This document shows positions 48,358 to 59,949 of a DNA stretch of 64,000 nt, one piece after another; the stretch's first letter is position 1; each line of letters opens with the position of its first letter. The stretch comes from Blakeslea trispora (Eukaryota; Mucoromycota; Mucoromycetes; Mucorales; Choanephoraceae): assembly GCA_025331445.1 (NCBI GenBank), contig JAIWNE010000039.1:1-64000 (forward strand), in the 5' to 3' direction. Both the position numbers and the translations under genes were made by a program. Under the pieces are notes generated by a model. That model ran no database searches. It saw only the letters and a list, made by a program, of their open reading frames with translations, and was not told the origin of the DNA.

Positions 48358-49084
48358 CTATGGCTTTGGCTGTCCTTCAAAATCACTGCCATAAGGTGTA
48401 ACATCACAGTCATATTCAATATCCTCTGTTTTGAATCCAACATTGACTCTGTAAGGGGACGACTTTTGACGAATATGATCAGTATGTCGAATATACTGTA
48501 CGTCATTCATACCGTAGTCGTTTTTTCTCACATCCTCATTGGAGTAGACAATGTCATCATCAACAATCTCGACACTATTAGGTTTACCTAAAGGACGGTT
48601 GATAGCTCGGTCAGCCAAACTACATAACATTGTACAGTCTTCATCGGAAATCTTCATGCCGCGACGATAGTTAAACTGATGCTGCGTTGGAAGCACTTGT
48701 TCTATTCGCCGTTTAACTTCTTCTGACTCTAGCGCTGTAGGCGAGCCGATAATAGTAACTATGTTCGATGCAAAATGTAGAACATCCTCGTTTACTGTGG
48801 GGCTACCTAAGAATTGAGCACATATTGAGGCAAGCTCGTCAAATGCAAAGCTCTCTATTCCGGTATTGTAATCAGAGGGCATGATGTGGGCAGTTGACAC
48901 ACGCCTTTTTCTGTGAGTAGAAGGTGGTATGTTTTGAACAGTCGAACTATTTCTCAAAAGAGACTGCAATAAGCTATCATTCGTACATGCAGCTCTGTTA
49001 CAAGTTTTACTTTAGATGACGAACTAGCGGCTCACAATCGATGTCCACTTTTTCGCCTGGTGCAGTTATCTCTGTTGCAAACAT
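48358..49084 (-). CDS. Hypothetical 227-residue protein
   Basis: Two exons (minus): 49084-49036 and 48992-48358. The 43-nt intron is short, but the phase is exact and the acceptor choice avoids a stop. The protein begins MFATEITAPGEKVDID. It has a basic linker (HRKRRVSTAHI), a helical middle (LASICAQFLGSPTVNEDVLH; ESEEVKRRIEQVL) and an acidic Asp/Tyr-rich tail. I recognise no family. Confidence 0.5.
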
Positions 49085-49683
49085 AGTTTTATCGAAGAAA
49101 AAAAAAAAGAAAACTTGAGATAGGTTTTTTCTCTTCATTTATGCTGGTATGAATTCAGTTTGCGCCCCAATAAAATCGCTTTATACACACAAAAGAACAG
49201 TTTGCATGAAGCGCTGTCAGTCTTTGTTGCTTGGGGTATGCGTTTTTAGTTAATTACAGAAGGTAAAGAACGACATACCACTTGCTATTGACTATTGGTT
49301 AATGTAGATCGCAAAAGGCTTAACAATGCAATGACTCAAGTTGAAGTCTACAATGAGAGTATTCTTCTTTGCTAGTTTCAAGACTCCAAACCAGGTTGAA
49401 AAGTAACAAATAAAGGGAAAAACCATCAATCTGTACATACTCTCTTGGAAATGAGTGCTCACTTCATATTTGGTACAGACTCCAAAGACTGCTGAAGTTT
49501 GAGCCAATCGAAATTCTATGTAAAGGCGTAAACTATAGCCTCAAGGTCAAGTGTGTTTTGCCTGAGAATATAGTATGAGAACAATGAATTCATATTCTGA
49601 CATCATATGGTTGCGATCAAGACGAGTTCTTCTTTGCTAATATGTCTCATAAATTAGTCTATATGTCATCAGCTTGAACACGT

Positions 49684-49887
49684 TCATCTACGTCTAACTT
49701 CATCATAAGTTTGTTGTAAAACTTCAAGGTAATAATATCCCTTTTCTTTCATCATTAAAACAATGCCTTGAGTTTTTTTTAACTCTACTTCTAGTCCAAT
49801 TATGTACTCTATACAATGAACATTCACCTCTGCCTCTTTATAATCGTCAAACAACACTCCTTTTCGTAGTTTTTCTTTAATAGACAT
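49684..49887 (-). CDS. Small 67-residue open frame beyond the kinase 3' end
   Basis: Starts 18 bp after the kinase stop codon on the same strand, so it lies in the likely 3' untranslated region of that gene. Composition is charged and helical (KEKLRKGVLFDDYKEAEV; LEVLQQTYDEVRRR). It may be a separate small gene or chance. Confidence 0.3.
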   Translation of the reverse strand: MSIKEKLRKGVLFDDYKEAEVNVHCIEYIIGLEVELKKTQGIVLMMKEKGYYYLEVLQQTYDEVRRR

Positions 49888-49905
49888 GCATTTTATTTTT
49901 GAAAA

Positions 49906-51996
49906 TCACATATGGACTTTATTTGCTTGACGGTTTCTCAACAGCGTAGCACCATTGAGGTCCAATTGAAAGTCGCCTTTCGGACTAAATTTGTTTGTGG
50001 CGATAGGTTTTTGCTGTGGTTGAGCTCGATGACGATAAGGTACTGGCTCCGCAACACCACGGCTATGCTTTGCTAATTTCTGTGCAATTGGTAAATTGTG
50101 TGTCTGTTGAGCTAATGGCACTTGGACATAATTATGCTGCTTTGGATGTTGTTGCTGGAACTGCTGCTTTAATCTCTGTTTTGGATCTGCATCGCCTCGC
50201 TTGTAACGTGCTTGCTGTTGTTGCCTATCGATCAATGACTGCTCTTCACCCATACGTTGAACAGCATAAGTAACATCAAAGATGCCCCGAAGAGTATTTG
50301 CATCAGGTGTAGTGTAAGCCATAGCATCATCATCAGCCATTAGGTCGTCGTCTTGATCTATATGGGGTGGTGTTAACTCTCTTGACTTTGCAACTTTATG
50401 AGAATGATCTTGTAAGTTTTGTTGTTCTTGATGTTCAAATTTGTTGTTAAAAGCGTACTGCTTTCGTTGATTATGAGCAGCTTCAAATCGGCTTCGAATG
50501 TCTTGATCTGTCAAGAGAAGTGCATCTTCAGCCGAGTTATGGCGAACAAGAGGTTCTTGGTTGATCCATGGATGACTGAAGAACTGGTCAATTGTATATC
50601 GTTTACGAACATCAACGCACAGCAAGTGGGAAATTAGATCTTTGACTGAATTAGACATGGTGTCCCACCAAGGCGACAAAAAGGTATATTGGCCCTTTGC
50701 TACTTTCTCTGTCAAGGTGGGAATTGACTCATCGTAGAAGGGAGGAAAACCACATAGAATGGTATAGAGGACACAACCGATAGCCCACATATCTACTGAC
50801 TTGGAATAGGTCTTGTCACATACGATTTCAGGTGCAGTGTAGCCAACTGTACCACATGGTGTAAATGTTTGGCTATTCCAGATGACTTTGGATAGACCAA
50901 AGTCAGCTAGCTTGATTCGGCCAATGCCTCCTCCTCCGACACCGGGGATAAACTCTCCTTCGTCCTCTTTAGTCTCTATGTTGTCAGTAGGACGATAGAC
51001 TCGACGTTTAGAAGGAATGATGGGAATAGGGTCAAACAGGATGTTTTCAGGTTTAATATCTCTATGTACAACACCACATTCTTCATGTAAGTATCTTACA
51101 GCAGAAGCTAGCTGTACAATAACGTGACGTGAAAGATCTTCACTGAAATAAGTTAATTTTACAATCTGGTGAAACAATTCACCTCCTTCACATAGGTCAA
51201 GGGCCAAAAAGTAGTTTTCGGGAGACTCGCTAAAGTGGAGTAATTGCACAATATTTGGGTGTCGAATACTACGCATAATCTGAACTTCTTTAAGGATATT
51301 GGCACGCTGTATAGTTAAGAAAAAGGGAATTTTGGCATTAGTCACCATGATATCATTTGCTGTTATTTGTTATTTATCTAATCTTTTTTATACCTCTGTT
51401 GCTCTTGGCTTTTTTATCAAATTAGAGTGTAAATGGCGCTGATCCTTATTCTGAAAACAATCTGATTAGAAACTCTCATAGGATGCGAATAAGCTTTTTT
51501 TTTTTATTTCAAACCTTTTCTGCTGTATCTGGTTTTTGAGCAACCTTCAAGGCAACTTTCTTGCCTGTTCTAATATCGCGAGCTTCAAAAACGTTTGAAA
51601 AGGCACCACTATTGGGTTGATCAATATTAGCAATCAAAGCAACAGAAAGTATACATGTGTCGATCATTACTCTCCAAGTTTGCGAATCAATTCAAAATTC
51701 TCAAGTCCTGAATACATGGGCATTTGATTTCTTCTTTTTCTGTCTTCTCGAACCAATGACTTGGCTAATTCATTTGGTGAAGCTTGTGGTTGCCTGTCAA
51801 TAACAATATGATCTATTGGCATTTTGTTGTATTCGCTCATTGTGGAAGCGTGGCCCATATCCATAGGCATATCAATAGCGACGGGGTTTGCGGTAGAAGT
51901 CATTGGTGATTGCTGTCTGTTGAAAGGATGATTAACACATTTTCTTTGGTGTCGATCTTTTCTTTGTCGCAACACGTCTTTTATATGGGAAAGCAT
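49906..51996 (-). CDS. Ser/Thr kinase of the Rck2/Srk1 (MAPKAPK-like CAMK) group
   Basis: Kinase that in yeasts is phosphorylated by the stress MAPK Hog1/Sty1 and acts on translation and cell cycle. Exons (minus): 51671-51996, 51515-51608, 51394-51450, 49906-51306; 625 residues. Motifs in order: Gly loop LGDGAFSNVFEA, VALKV lysine, catalytic VVHRDIKPENILF, DFG as KLADFGLSK, activation segment TFTPCGTVGYTAPEIV, and DMWAIGCVLYTILCGFPPFY. The sequence GQYTFLSPWWD and the insertion after PENILF are typical of Rck2/Srk1. The C-terminal 200 residues are Gln-rich and disordered. The N-terminus carries basic Ser/Met-rich sequence. Group assignment is strong; which paralogue is uncertain. Confidence 0.85.
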
Positions 51997-52734
51997 TGGG
52001 AATAAATGAAAAAAAAAAGTTTACCTTATATCTAGTTTACTAGAGTACAGGCTCAGAATAGATATTTTATGTAAAGAAAGCAAAAAGTAAGAAAACTGTA
52101 TGAAAACAGAGATATTTAAAACATTGTATCATCATTTTCATCATCATAGAAAATTAGCCCAATTTTAACAACATACATGACGAATGAACTGAGGCCTTGT
52201 TTTTCTTTGCTTTGTTACTTTTCTTTTGTTTAGCTTTTGAGATGGTCAGCATAGCAATGAAACGCAAGAGCTTTGATTGTTAAACAGGCATGCTCTATAG
52301 GCTCCCATTGACTCACATTGAAATGCTATAAAGTGGGCTACTAATCGATTATTTCATACCAAGTTAGTATTCTTCTCCTTCTCTTCCAATCAGGGTTTAG
52401 CACTCTTTCAGATCGAAAACTTCTCCAAAATAAGCTCTTTTTTTTTCAATTTTTTTTTAAAATCTTAATTGCTTAAGTCATTATGCGAAAAGACTTTCAA
52501 TTTATTACGTAGACACTTGCTGTTCTTGAATTTGACCCTTTAAGATACACCTTTCGCCAAAATGATGTTGCAAGAAAAAAAAAAATTAAAGTATCGCACT
52601 TTTAAATTGAAGAGTGCTGTATGTTTACAGAAAATTGTGTCGCATCCAAAAAGAAAAAGAGATGTCGCATGAGCTTAATAATGACTCCTTTCTTTAATAG
52701 CTGATGATCACTACGATGAGTTTTTTTTTACTCT

Positions 52735-53530
52735 ATTTCGAAGGGGACATAGGAGGCGTTGCTGAAGAATATGGGAATGGTTCAATGGACTCTACTGAGA
52801 ACGAAGATCCTTCCAGGCTGGAAGAATTGAGTTCTTACAGCAATTATGTAGTTTTGAGAGCTCATTGAGTAGATCGCAAGTTGTTACAAGATTGTATAGA
52901 GGAAATACCATAGAGTGTTGCTAAGCAGCTGTCTGGTTATAAACGAAAGAAAAAACCTGCTAAAAAGCAATCACATGAACAACGTGTCTGGCTTTTGTCA
53001 CAAGTATCCCATCGCCACCATGGATCTGTTGATGGGTCAGATAACTAGCAGCTTTAAAGACCTGACCATTTCAAAAAGAACGCTCTGCCATTATGTGACT
53101 GAATTATAGGTCTTTACCCTTAAAAGAGGTTCAATTGGTGCCTGTAGAAAGAAATACCCTGGAGAGAATCCATAAGAAAAGAACAAGTAGAAATGCTGAA
53201 AGAGTTGGGCGTATTTGTTCCCAAGGTAATTGCATGTGCTAGCAACTGAGTTGTCCAGTCATCTTTTGAAAGGCTTGCATGTTGTTCCTTTAAAGGCTTT
53301 AAAGGCAGCCTTGCAGACCATTCTATCTGATAAGATTAACCTCAATAAGCCCTCCTTATTCTACTAGCATCCTCTTTTTCCTTCCCCGAATAAGTCCTCC
53401 GAAAAGAAGCAAATCAACACAACAAGTGAAGAGTGTGTTTGCCAAGCTTATTGAATCTGACACTTGTAAAAGAAAACAAATAACTAAAGCCGAAAAAACA
53501 AGCGATTGATCGAAATAAAGATAGTCGTCC
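52735..53530 (+). pseudogene. Decayed DDE-type transposase fragment
   Basis: Pieces in shifting frames on plus: EEYGNGSMDSTENED (about 52765), VDRKLLQDCIEEIP, KQLSGYKRKKKPAKKQS, then DLTISKRTLCHYVTEL followed by a stop. After a frame change comes VQLVPVERNTLERIHKKR, then EMLKELGVF. The segment ISK.TL...V and VPVERNT..RI is what I associate with the HTH-containing N-terminus of Tc1/mariner-like DDE transposases in Mucorales. Several stops and at least two frameshifts show decay. The catalytic DDE region is not visible. Family name is tentative. Confidence 0.5.
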
Positions 53531-53711
53531 TTTGAGCCGTATCTGATTTGTACACACAATTCATGTCTTTTTTTTTTGAGATAAGAGAATGTTGTCAAAA
53601 AACAAGTGAAATTTAATCTATAGAACGTTTTTGATGAAAGAGAGAAAAAAAAAGTGGGGAGAGAAATGATTAAAAGAAGTAGATGTTATATTTTCTTTAC
53701 ACTAAAGATAT

Positions 53712-55250
53712 TTAGAAACCGATCTTCTTATCCAAGTTGTCTCTAGCAGCCTTAGCAATGACGTGTTCATCAGGGAAGGCAAGAGCTTCAAGGTTGGCAG
53801 CATAAGGAGTGGGAACATCAGCACCAGTGACACGAGTCAAAGGAGAATCCAAGTGCCAGAAAGCATCACCTAGTAGAACGTATAAATTTAAGTATATGTT
53901 TTACAACGAAATGACTAAAATCAAAAAAAAAAACTAATAAGGTATCACTTACTTTCCATGATTTGAGCAGCAATTTCGGAACCAACACCGTAAGCAGCCC
54001 AAGCGTTTTCAACGGTAATGATGTGGTTGGTCTTCTTGACAGACTTGAAAATGGTTTCGGTATCCAAAGGCTTGATGGATCTCAAGTTGATAACTTCAGC
54101 AGAGATACCGTTCTTGGCCAAATCGTCAGCAGCCTTCAAGGCAAAACCAACGGTTCTGGAGTGAGAAACAATGGTAATATCCTTACCCTCACGTTCAATC
54201 TTGGCCTTACCAATAGGGATAACAAAGTCATCCTTCAAAGCTTCAGCAGACATAGGGTAAGAGACACCATATTCGAGTTCGTTTTCGAGAACAACAACAG
54301 GGTTAGGGTCACGGATAGCGGCCTTCAACAAACCCTTGGCATCTTCAGAGTTCCAAGGAGAGACAACCTTAAGACCAGGAACGGAACCGTACCAAGCAGA
54401 GAAATCTTGAGAGTGTTGAGCACCGACACCAGCAGCAGCACCGTTGGGACCACGGAAAACAATGGGACACTTAACAATACCACCAGACATGTAGTGGGTC
54501 TTGGCAGCAGAGTTAACGATTTGATCAATAGCCTAAAAAACAAAAACGCAATCAATTTTCAATCCTCATTGTTCTCTCTCAAATCGATGTATCTTTTTTC
54601 AAAAAAAAACTTACTTGCATGGCGAAGTTGAATGTCATGAATTCACAGACAGGCTTCAAACCACAGAAAGCGGAACCGACAGCAATACCAGCGAAACCCA
54701 TTTCAGTAATGGGAGTATCGATGACACGCTTGGGACCAAACTTGTCTAATAAACCTTTGGTGACCTTTAATTACAAGAGAAAAATTTGAGTGCGGGGATG
54801 TTAAAGATATAATTTTTTCAAACTCAATCGCACCCCTTGGAACCCGAATCTACCCCAATCTTTTTTTGTTTTTCCCGAATTGTCCCACTAAACCCACTCT
54901 ATACCACCCCTACACGCGTGCGTATAATACACTATAGAAACTCTTCTTTACCTTGTAAGCACCGTTGTATTGAGCAACTTCTTCACCCATGATGTAGACG
55001 TTTTGGTCCTTGATCATTTCTTCTTCCAAAGCTTGGTTCAAAGCTTCACGAACAGTCATCTAATAAATTTTTTTTTTGTTCAGCTGCGATTGTCGAAAAA
55101 TATTTTTTTAGCATTATCTCTAACCTGAGTGCCAGCAGTGGAGTTGAAACGCTTTTGAGAGAAAGCAACAGCAGTGGGCTTGACAGAAGTAGTGGCAGCA
55201 CGCTTGACAGCGTTAGGAGCCATACGGTTGAGAGTTGCAAGGAAGGTCAT
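53712..55250 (-). CDS. PDB1: Pyruvate dehydrogenase E1 component subunit beta, mitochondrial
   Basis: Beta subunit of the thiamine-diphosphate-dependent E1 of the pyruvate dehydrogenase complex in the mitochondrial matrix. Exons (minus): 55125-55250, 54952-55059, 54615-54764, 53953-54532, 53712-53869; 373 residues. Residues 1-40 form an Arg/Lys/Ser/Thr-rich presequence without acidic residues ([19 protein letters not shown]). The mature part shows [66 protein letters not shown] and [13 protein letters not shown]. All are hallmarks of E1-beta. C-terminus [10 protein letters not shown] and C are more frequent at third codon positions than in neighbours, as in a highly expressed gene. Confidence 0.96.
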
Positions 55251-56339
55251 TTTTTAGTTGAAGTTTGGGTAAGAACAACACAAAACAAAAAAAAGAAAGA
55301 AAAGAAAAAAATTCAGCCAAGGAACTTAAGCTAAGTTCAAGGTAGGGTGTTTTGGATTAAATGTGACTGTTCTTATCAATGAAGTTAAACTGCATAAGTA
55401 GAGGATTATGATAGCGTATGAACAGAACACATCTAGTTTTGTTATGGCTCTGCGCATATGGTAAAGCATTTCTGTCAGGCACAGTTTGGCTGCTATAGAC
55501 TTCAATGCTTCTGGCTAGATCATGGTTTAATAAAGAGTTGACAGTTTTAATTCAGTTTCCATTTAAAAAAACTGTCAAGGTGTGGTGTGACTACGACTTT
55601 CTATCAAATTGCAATGCATGAACAAATGTATCTTCCAACAAGAAGCATTTATGAGAACAATTCTGATGTTATACTTGCGCATAGAGACAGTTTGTATTTC
55701 TCGAATCAGACTTGAGCTTAGTACATATTGACCAAACGAGAACTTTTTGCCGGAATACAACTTGAACCACTTGCTTGATTTTCGTGCTTGGACTGAATTC
55801 CCATCAGATCATTTGATTTTTTTCTTAAACATTTCCATTGCTTTACTGGAGTAAGCAAGGTGCGAACATCATTAAGAGTTTACCAACGAAAAAGTCTAAA
55901 TTAAGCTGTGTTTTATCGAGAGTAAGAAATAAGGCAAAGGTAAACTTGAATGCTGGCAACTTGGTTGATGGGAGGTTCTCATGTTTCAGTCACCGTAAAA
56001 AAAGTGATCTAACTCAGAAACCTGGTTTCTTCTGAATAACCTTTCAATGTATATTATTCTTTATCTCTCAAGTTCAATTGATCATTTTTTTGTTGCCAGT
56101 AGCGGCAAGCTCGGCTCTAGTAGAGAAGAATGAGGTGTATACAAACCCACAAGAAGCAGTACTGGTCTAGCGAAGAGCAGTGGTAGATCTATACTGTTGT
56201 AGTTGTTCTCTTTTTCTTTTGTAATTGTTTGGTTTAAATACAAGAGATTTTTGCTATAGAGAATAAATAAAAGCAGACAAAAAAATTGCGTTTTCCTTTG
56301 TTTTTATTTTGAGAGAGAAAGAATTCAGAGACTTTCTTT
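55251..56339. other. Intergenic: upstream of PDB1, downstream of SEC1
   Basis: About 1.1 kb, AT-rich. Short frames at 55575-55760 (minus) and 55838-56035 (plus) have no family features. A/G tract just upstream of the PDB1 start. Confidence 0.5.
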
Positions 56340-58946
56340 CTACCACTTTCCTAATATCTTGTGGCCTTTTGAGTTGCTGCTAGGCAAAGAGGAGTTAACA
56401 CGAGGGGGCAGACTTGGTTGAGAATGGGTTGAGACTGGGTTAGACTTATGGATAGAACCTGTATAAGGAGGTATCAATCCTTTTGGTGATGGAGCATTCT
56501 TGTCCAGTTTACTCAAGTCGGTTACAAAATGATCAGGCGTAATAATATGAGTGGAGCCTATAATCATCTAATTAACTTCATGTGGCAAGACGATCTAAAG
56601 GACTGTACTCACCAATATAAACTTCACGATCAAAAGCTTCTGCAATTTCATACGCAGAACGAATTTCGGAGTATGTCATACCACCTACAATGAAGATAAT
56701 GATAGGAGGACCTGATGGTGGTTTGGGTGGGGCCTAACAATCATCTCAATACAAATTCCTGTTTTTTTTGTTCGCATTAACTTACGTTTGCACCCTTTGT
56801 TGATTTTTTATGCCATTGGGTTTTGTATACTCGTAATTTGGGTACTTCTTTGACAGCTTCTTCGGTGTTTTTTCGTGTGCTTTGCTGTTTCACATTGCGA
56901 ATGTTGTTGGGGAACAAACTCTGATCGATAGTGCCATTGATGTGGCCTTCCACGATACGCTTTACGACAGGCACATAACGAGATAAATCAAACGGTACTT
57001 CTTGTTGAGGATTGACCTTCTTCTTTGACCCCTTTTTCGATTTCTTACCCAGCTTGTTGGCTGTCTTGGAGAGTTGTACACCCAAGAATTTAATGTTATC
57101 AATTGCATCCTTATATTCTTGTTCCAAACGAGCCACAGCCATCAGTTGTTCCAAATCTTCGGGATCAATTTGATCTGATGTAGCAATCCATAACAAAATC
57201 AAGCGAGTCTTTACCATTTGACTGGTCAATGGATCATCCAAAATAGGAACCAATGCCTCTACCAGATTCGTTGGCTTTTCGCCTTCAGGCGTCTCACCAC
57301 AAGCCATGTCTTGTTCCAACAGACCGATTTCCTCCAAATTCTGAGATTTGAATTCACTCATACATTCACTAGCAATGTTCATATGGGCAGAAAATCGGCT
57401 CTTCATTTCTTGATATTGAGGCAAATTTGAGATGATGTTTTTCATATCGTTCAAACTTGCAGCTGTTGTAGGTCCTCCTGAACCAGCAATTTGATTTTCG
57501 TTGATAAAGGCGTTAAAATCATTGATTAGTTTATCTGTTGTGTTGGCTATATGCATATGGCGAATGGTACAATAGACAGGGTCTGCTTCAACAAGTGTCA
57601 CTTCTTGATCTTGTGTAGTGCCATCTTCCTGAGTGTATTTGTATTCGTATTTGAGACCGGTAGGGATCTCTTCTACTTCCAAAAGATCGGCAATCATTGC
57701 TTGGTATGTGAATTCGTGAAGAAATGGAGAAATAGGATCAATCGTACGATCCAAGATGATCAATGTACCACTTGGAAGTGGTGGATCACGAGGAGGCTTT
57801 TTTTTTTAATTCAAGTTAGTTGCTTGCTGTTTTCTATTGTCATCTCGACTTACAGGATATTCAGGGTTTGTAGCACAAAAGTTATCTAATTCGGATTGAA
57901 CAGCTTTGGCTAACTGTTCAGGAATCCGACGGTTGATTGTCTCTTTGATATCCAATGGCCGGTGGTAACGGATCAAGGGATTTTCACCTAGTGTAACACA
58001 GACACACAGAAGCTATTTATAGGGGGTGATTAGGGGTAATCAAAGTGAAGAATAAATGGTTTCTTACCTGCTTTGCAATATCTTCAATTTCAGATTGTGT
58101 ATGACTTGAGTTTGGCTCGGTGTTGGCAAACAAACGAAGAAACTTTCGTTCATCATCTAAGCTGTAGACACAGTTTTCTCGAACTTTTATAGGAATAAGT
58201 CTTCTTTCTTTTTTGTATGTCATTTATCCATCTTTGCTACATACCTAAAAAGTCAACATACATTTCCTTCAAACTTTTGATATCATTAGCTGCATTTGCG
58301 GCACTCAAAAGTCGAGTAAATTCATTAAATGTGTTGTTTTCCAAAGCTTAAAATAAAACAAATTCAATATGCATATTTGTTGTAGCAGTCATAAACTTTC
58401 TCTAGTTACCATTGATAAAATGAACATGAGCAGCAGCATACATTTTGCCTTCAGGGCGCGAGAAATCATCTACTAATCGGGAACAAGACTCAATACAAGG
58501 TGTCAAGATGTAAATTGCTTCGTAGCTTGGATATGGTTGTCTAGGCTTTTCAATGTTTTCTACCACTTTAAGATAGTTTAGTTAGATTGTTTTTTAAGGG
58601 AAGAGTTTAACTATATTGTCTCCTAAAAAAAACCTACATGTAACCTATAGACAGAATGAAATCAGTTGTCAACGTAAAGAAAAAGAGACAGAAACTTTAT
58701 ACATTACGTTTTCTTCGAGAATATCATACATTTTACAAGCAGAGTTGAGGATTTTGGAAGAGAGACTATCGACAACGACTAGCTTCCATCTTCCGGTAGG
58801 ATTTACTGTCTTGATAAGTTCCAAAAAACCTATAACCGAAAACTATGCTTAATATACTTTTTCTCTCTTTCAGGAACAAAAAGAATGGTATACTTACGCT
58901 TTTTCAGAATATCGTCAATACCAATCATCGAGATCTGGTTTGACAT
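56340..58946 (-). CDS. SEC1: Sec1, exocytic SM (Sec1/Munc18) protein
   Basis: Binds syntaxin/SNARE complexes to promote fusion of secretory vesicles with the plasma membrane. Ten exons (minus): 56340-56557, 56613-56733, 56786-57796, 57854-58012, 58068-58183, 58245-58346, 58410-58565, 58638-58644, 58708-58829, 58898-58946; 686 residues. The 58638-58644 exon is 7 nt long and is required to restore [16 protein letters not shown]. Motifs: [27 protein letters not shown]-type turn, LGENPLIRY, the SM hallmark [24 protein letters not shown], and [19 protein letters not shown] near the end. The C-terminal tail is Ser/Pro/Lys-rich and divergent. Start at the ATG in [14 protein letters not shown]. Confidence 0.93.
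58638..58644 (-). other. SEC1: Seven-nucleotide microexon of SEC1
   Basis: Flanked by an acceptor (CTATAG) and a donor (GTAGGT) on minus, with introns of 63 nt upstream and 72 nt downstream. Its seven bases join the phase-0 exon ending EEN to the next exon, giving ENVTLVENIEK, which matches the conserved SM-protein motif. Skipping it would shift the frame. Confidence 0.8.
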
Positions 58947-59826
58947 GGCGGGTAGCTTATAAGTTTAGAGATGAGAAAAGAAAAGAGACAGGAAACAAAG
59001 CTTGAAAGAAGGGCGCATTTTTTATTTATTCAAGATAATTATAAATTTGAGACTCAGATAAATCGTCGTATCTTCAAAGCCCATTTGGACCTTTGGTATT
59101 CTTTTTTCTCTCTCTTTCTCTTTTTTTAGACGTACAAAACAAGATTCCATTGATAGTGTTTGCTGCTATTATCAGATTGCTAAAGGAAAACAAGGAAGAA
59201 GAAAAAAGAGAGAGAATATGTTTAGTTTGGCTTATTGTTAACTGACTTCAAATTAAGCTGTTGTTCTTTGCTTTAAACATATAAGCTAATGCACACATAA
59301 ATATTTGCTTTTCGGTAAGATTGTGTCTGTTAAAGCAAAAAGAGAAAAAGTTTATGTGTAACCTAAAGGACAATCAGGAACAATTCCATTCATCTGCCAG
59401 CTGTGTGTATGGTCATGAAACGATGAAACTGTATGACATTTTGCTGCTGAAACTGGCAACTACCTTTCTTGCCTATGCTTATGTCTAGAATTACTTGATG
59501 GAAGAAAGTAACCCAGCAAGCTAAGGCCCTTAGCAATAGGCAAGTCGGTTGTTAAATAAGTGAAGGCTTATTTTTTTTTGTCTGTGTTGAAATACACTTG
59601 TTTTTTCAATTTTTTTTTTTTATATTGCCTAAATAGCATCTTTCTTCTTGACATTTTTCTTTTTCTCTCTCTTTCTTTAAAGTTTCTTATTGTTTCTTTT
59701 TAAAAAAAAAGACGTTTTTTCCTCTCTTTCAAATAGAAGAAAAAATAGAAAAAAGGAATACAGTGAGAACTCTAGACATAGCAACAACAATAGCAACAAC
59801 AACAACAACAACAACAATAGCCTACT

Positions 59827-59858
<32 letters not shown>

Positions 59859-59949
59859 TCAAGAAAGAAAGGATAAAAAAGACACTTCTTTTTCTTCTTC
59901 TCGAATATAAATACACTCAGCTTTATACCTCAATAGAAACATCACCGAA
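58947..59949. other. Divergent promoter region of SEC1 and XPOT
   Basis: About 1 kb between two divergent starts. Pyrimidine tracts at 59100-59130 and 59590-59700. The 5' leader side of XPOT holds a CAA/CAG-type run (59780-59818) and a CA dinucleotide run (59830-59856). Confidence 0.55.
59780..59856. repeat. Two adjacent microsatellites in the XPOT leader: (CAA)n and (CA)n
   Basis: AACAACAACAACAACAACA-type repeat with a few TAG interruptions, followed by at least 12 CA dinucleotides, ending about 95 bp before the XPOT start. If transcribed, they sit in the 5' untranslated region. Confidence 0.85.

Noticed and set aside
53963..54631. 222-residue plus-strand frame opposite PDB1
   Set aside because: Antisense shadow of a G/C-third-position-biased, highly conserved exon; no domain features.
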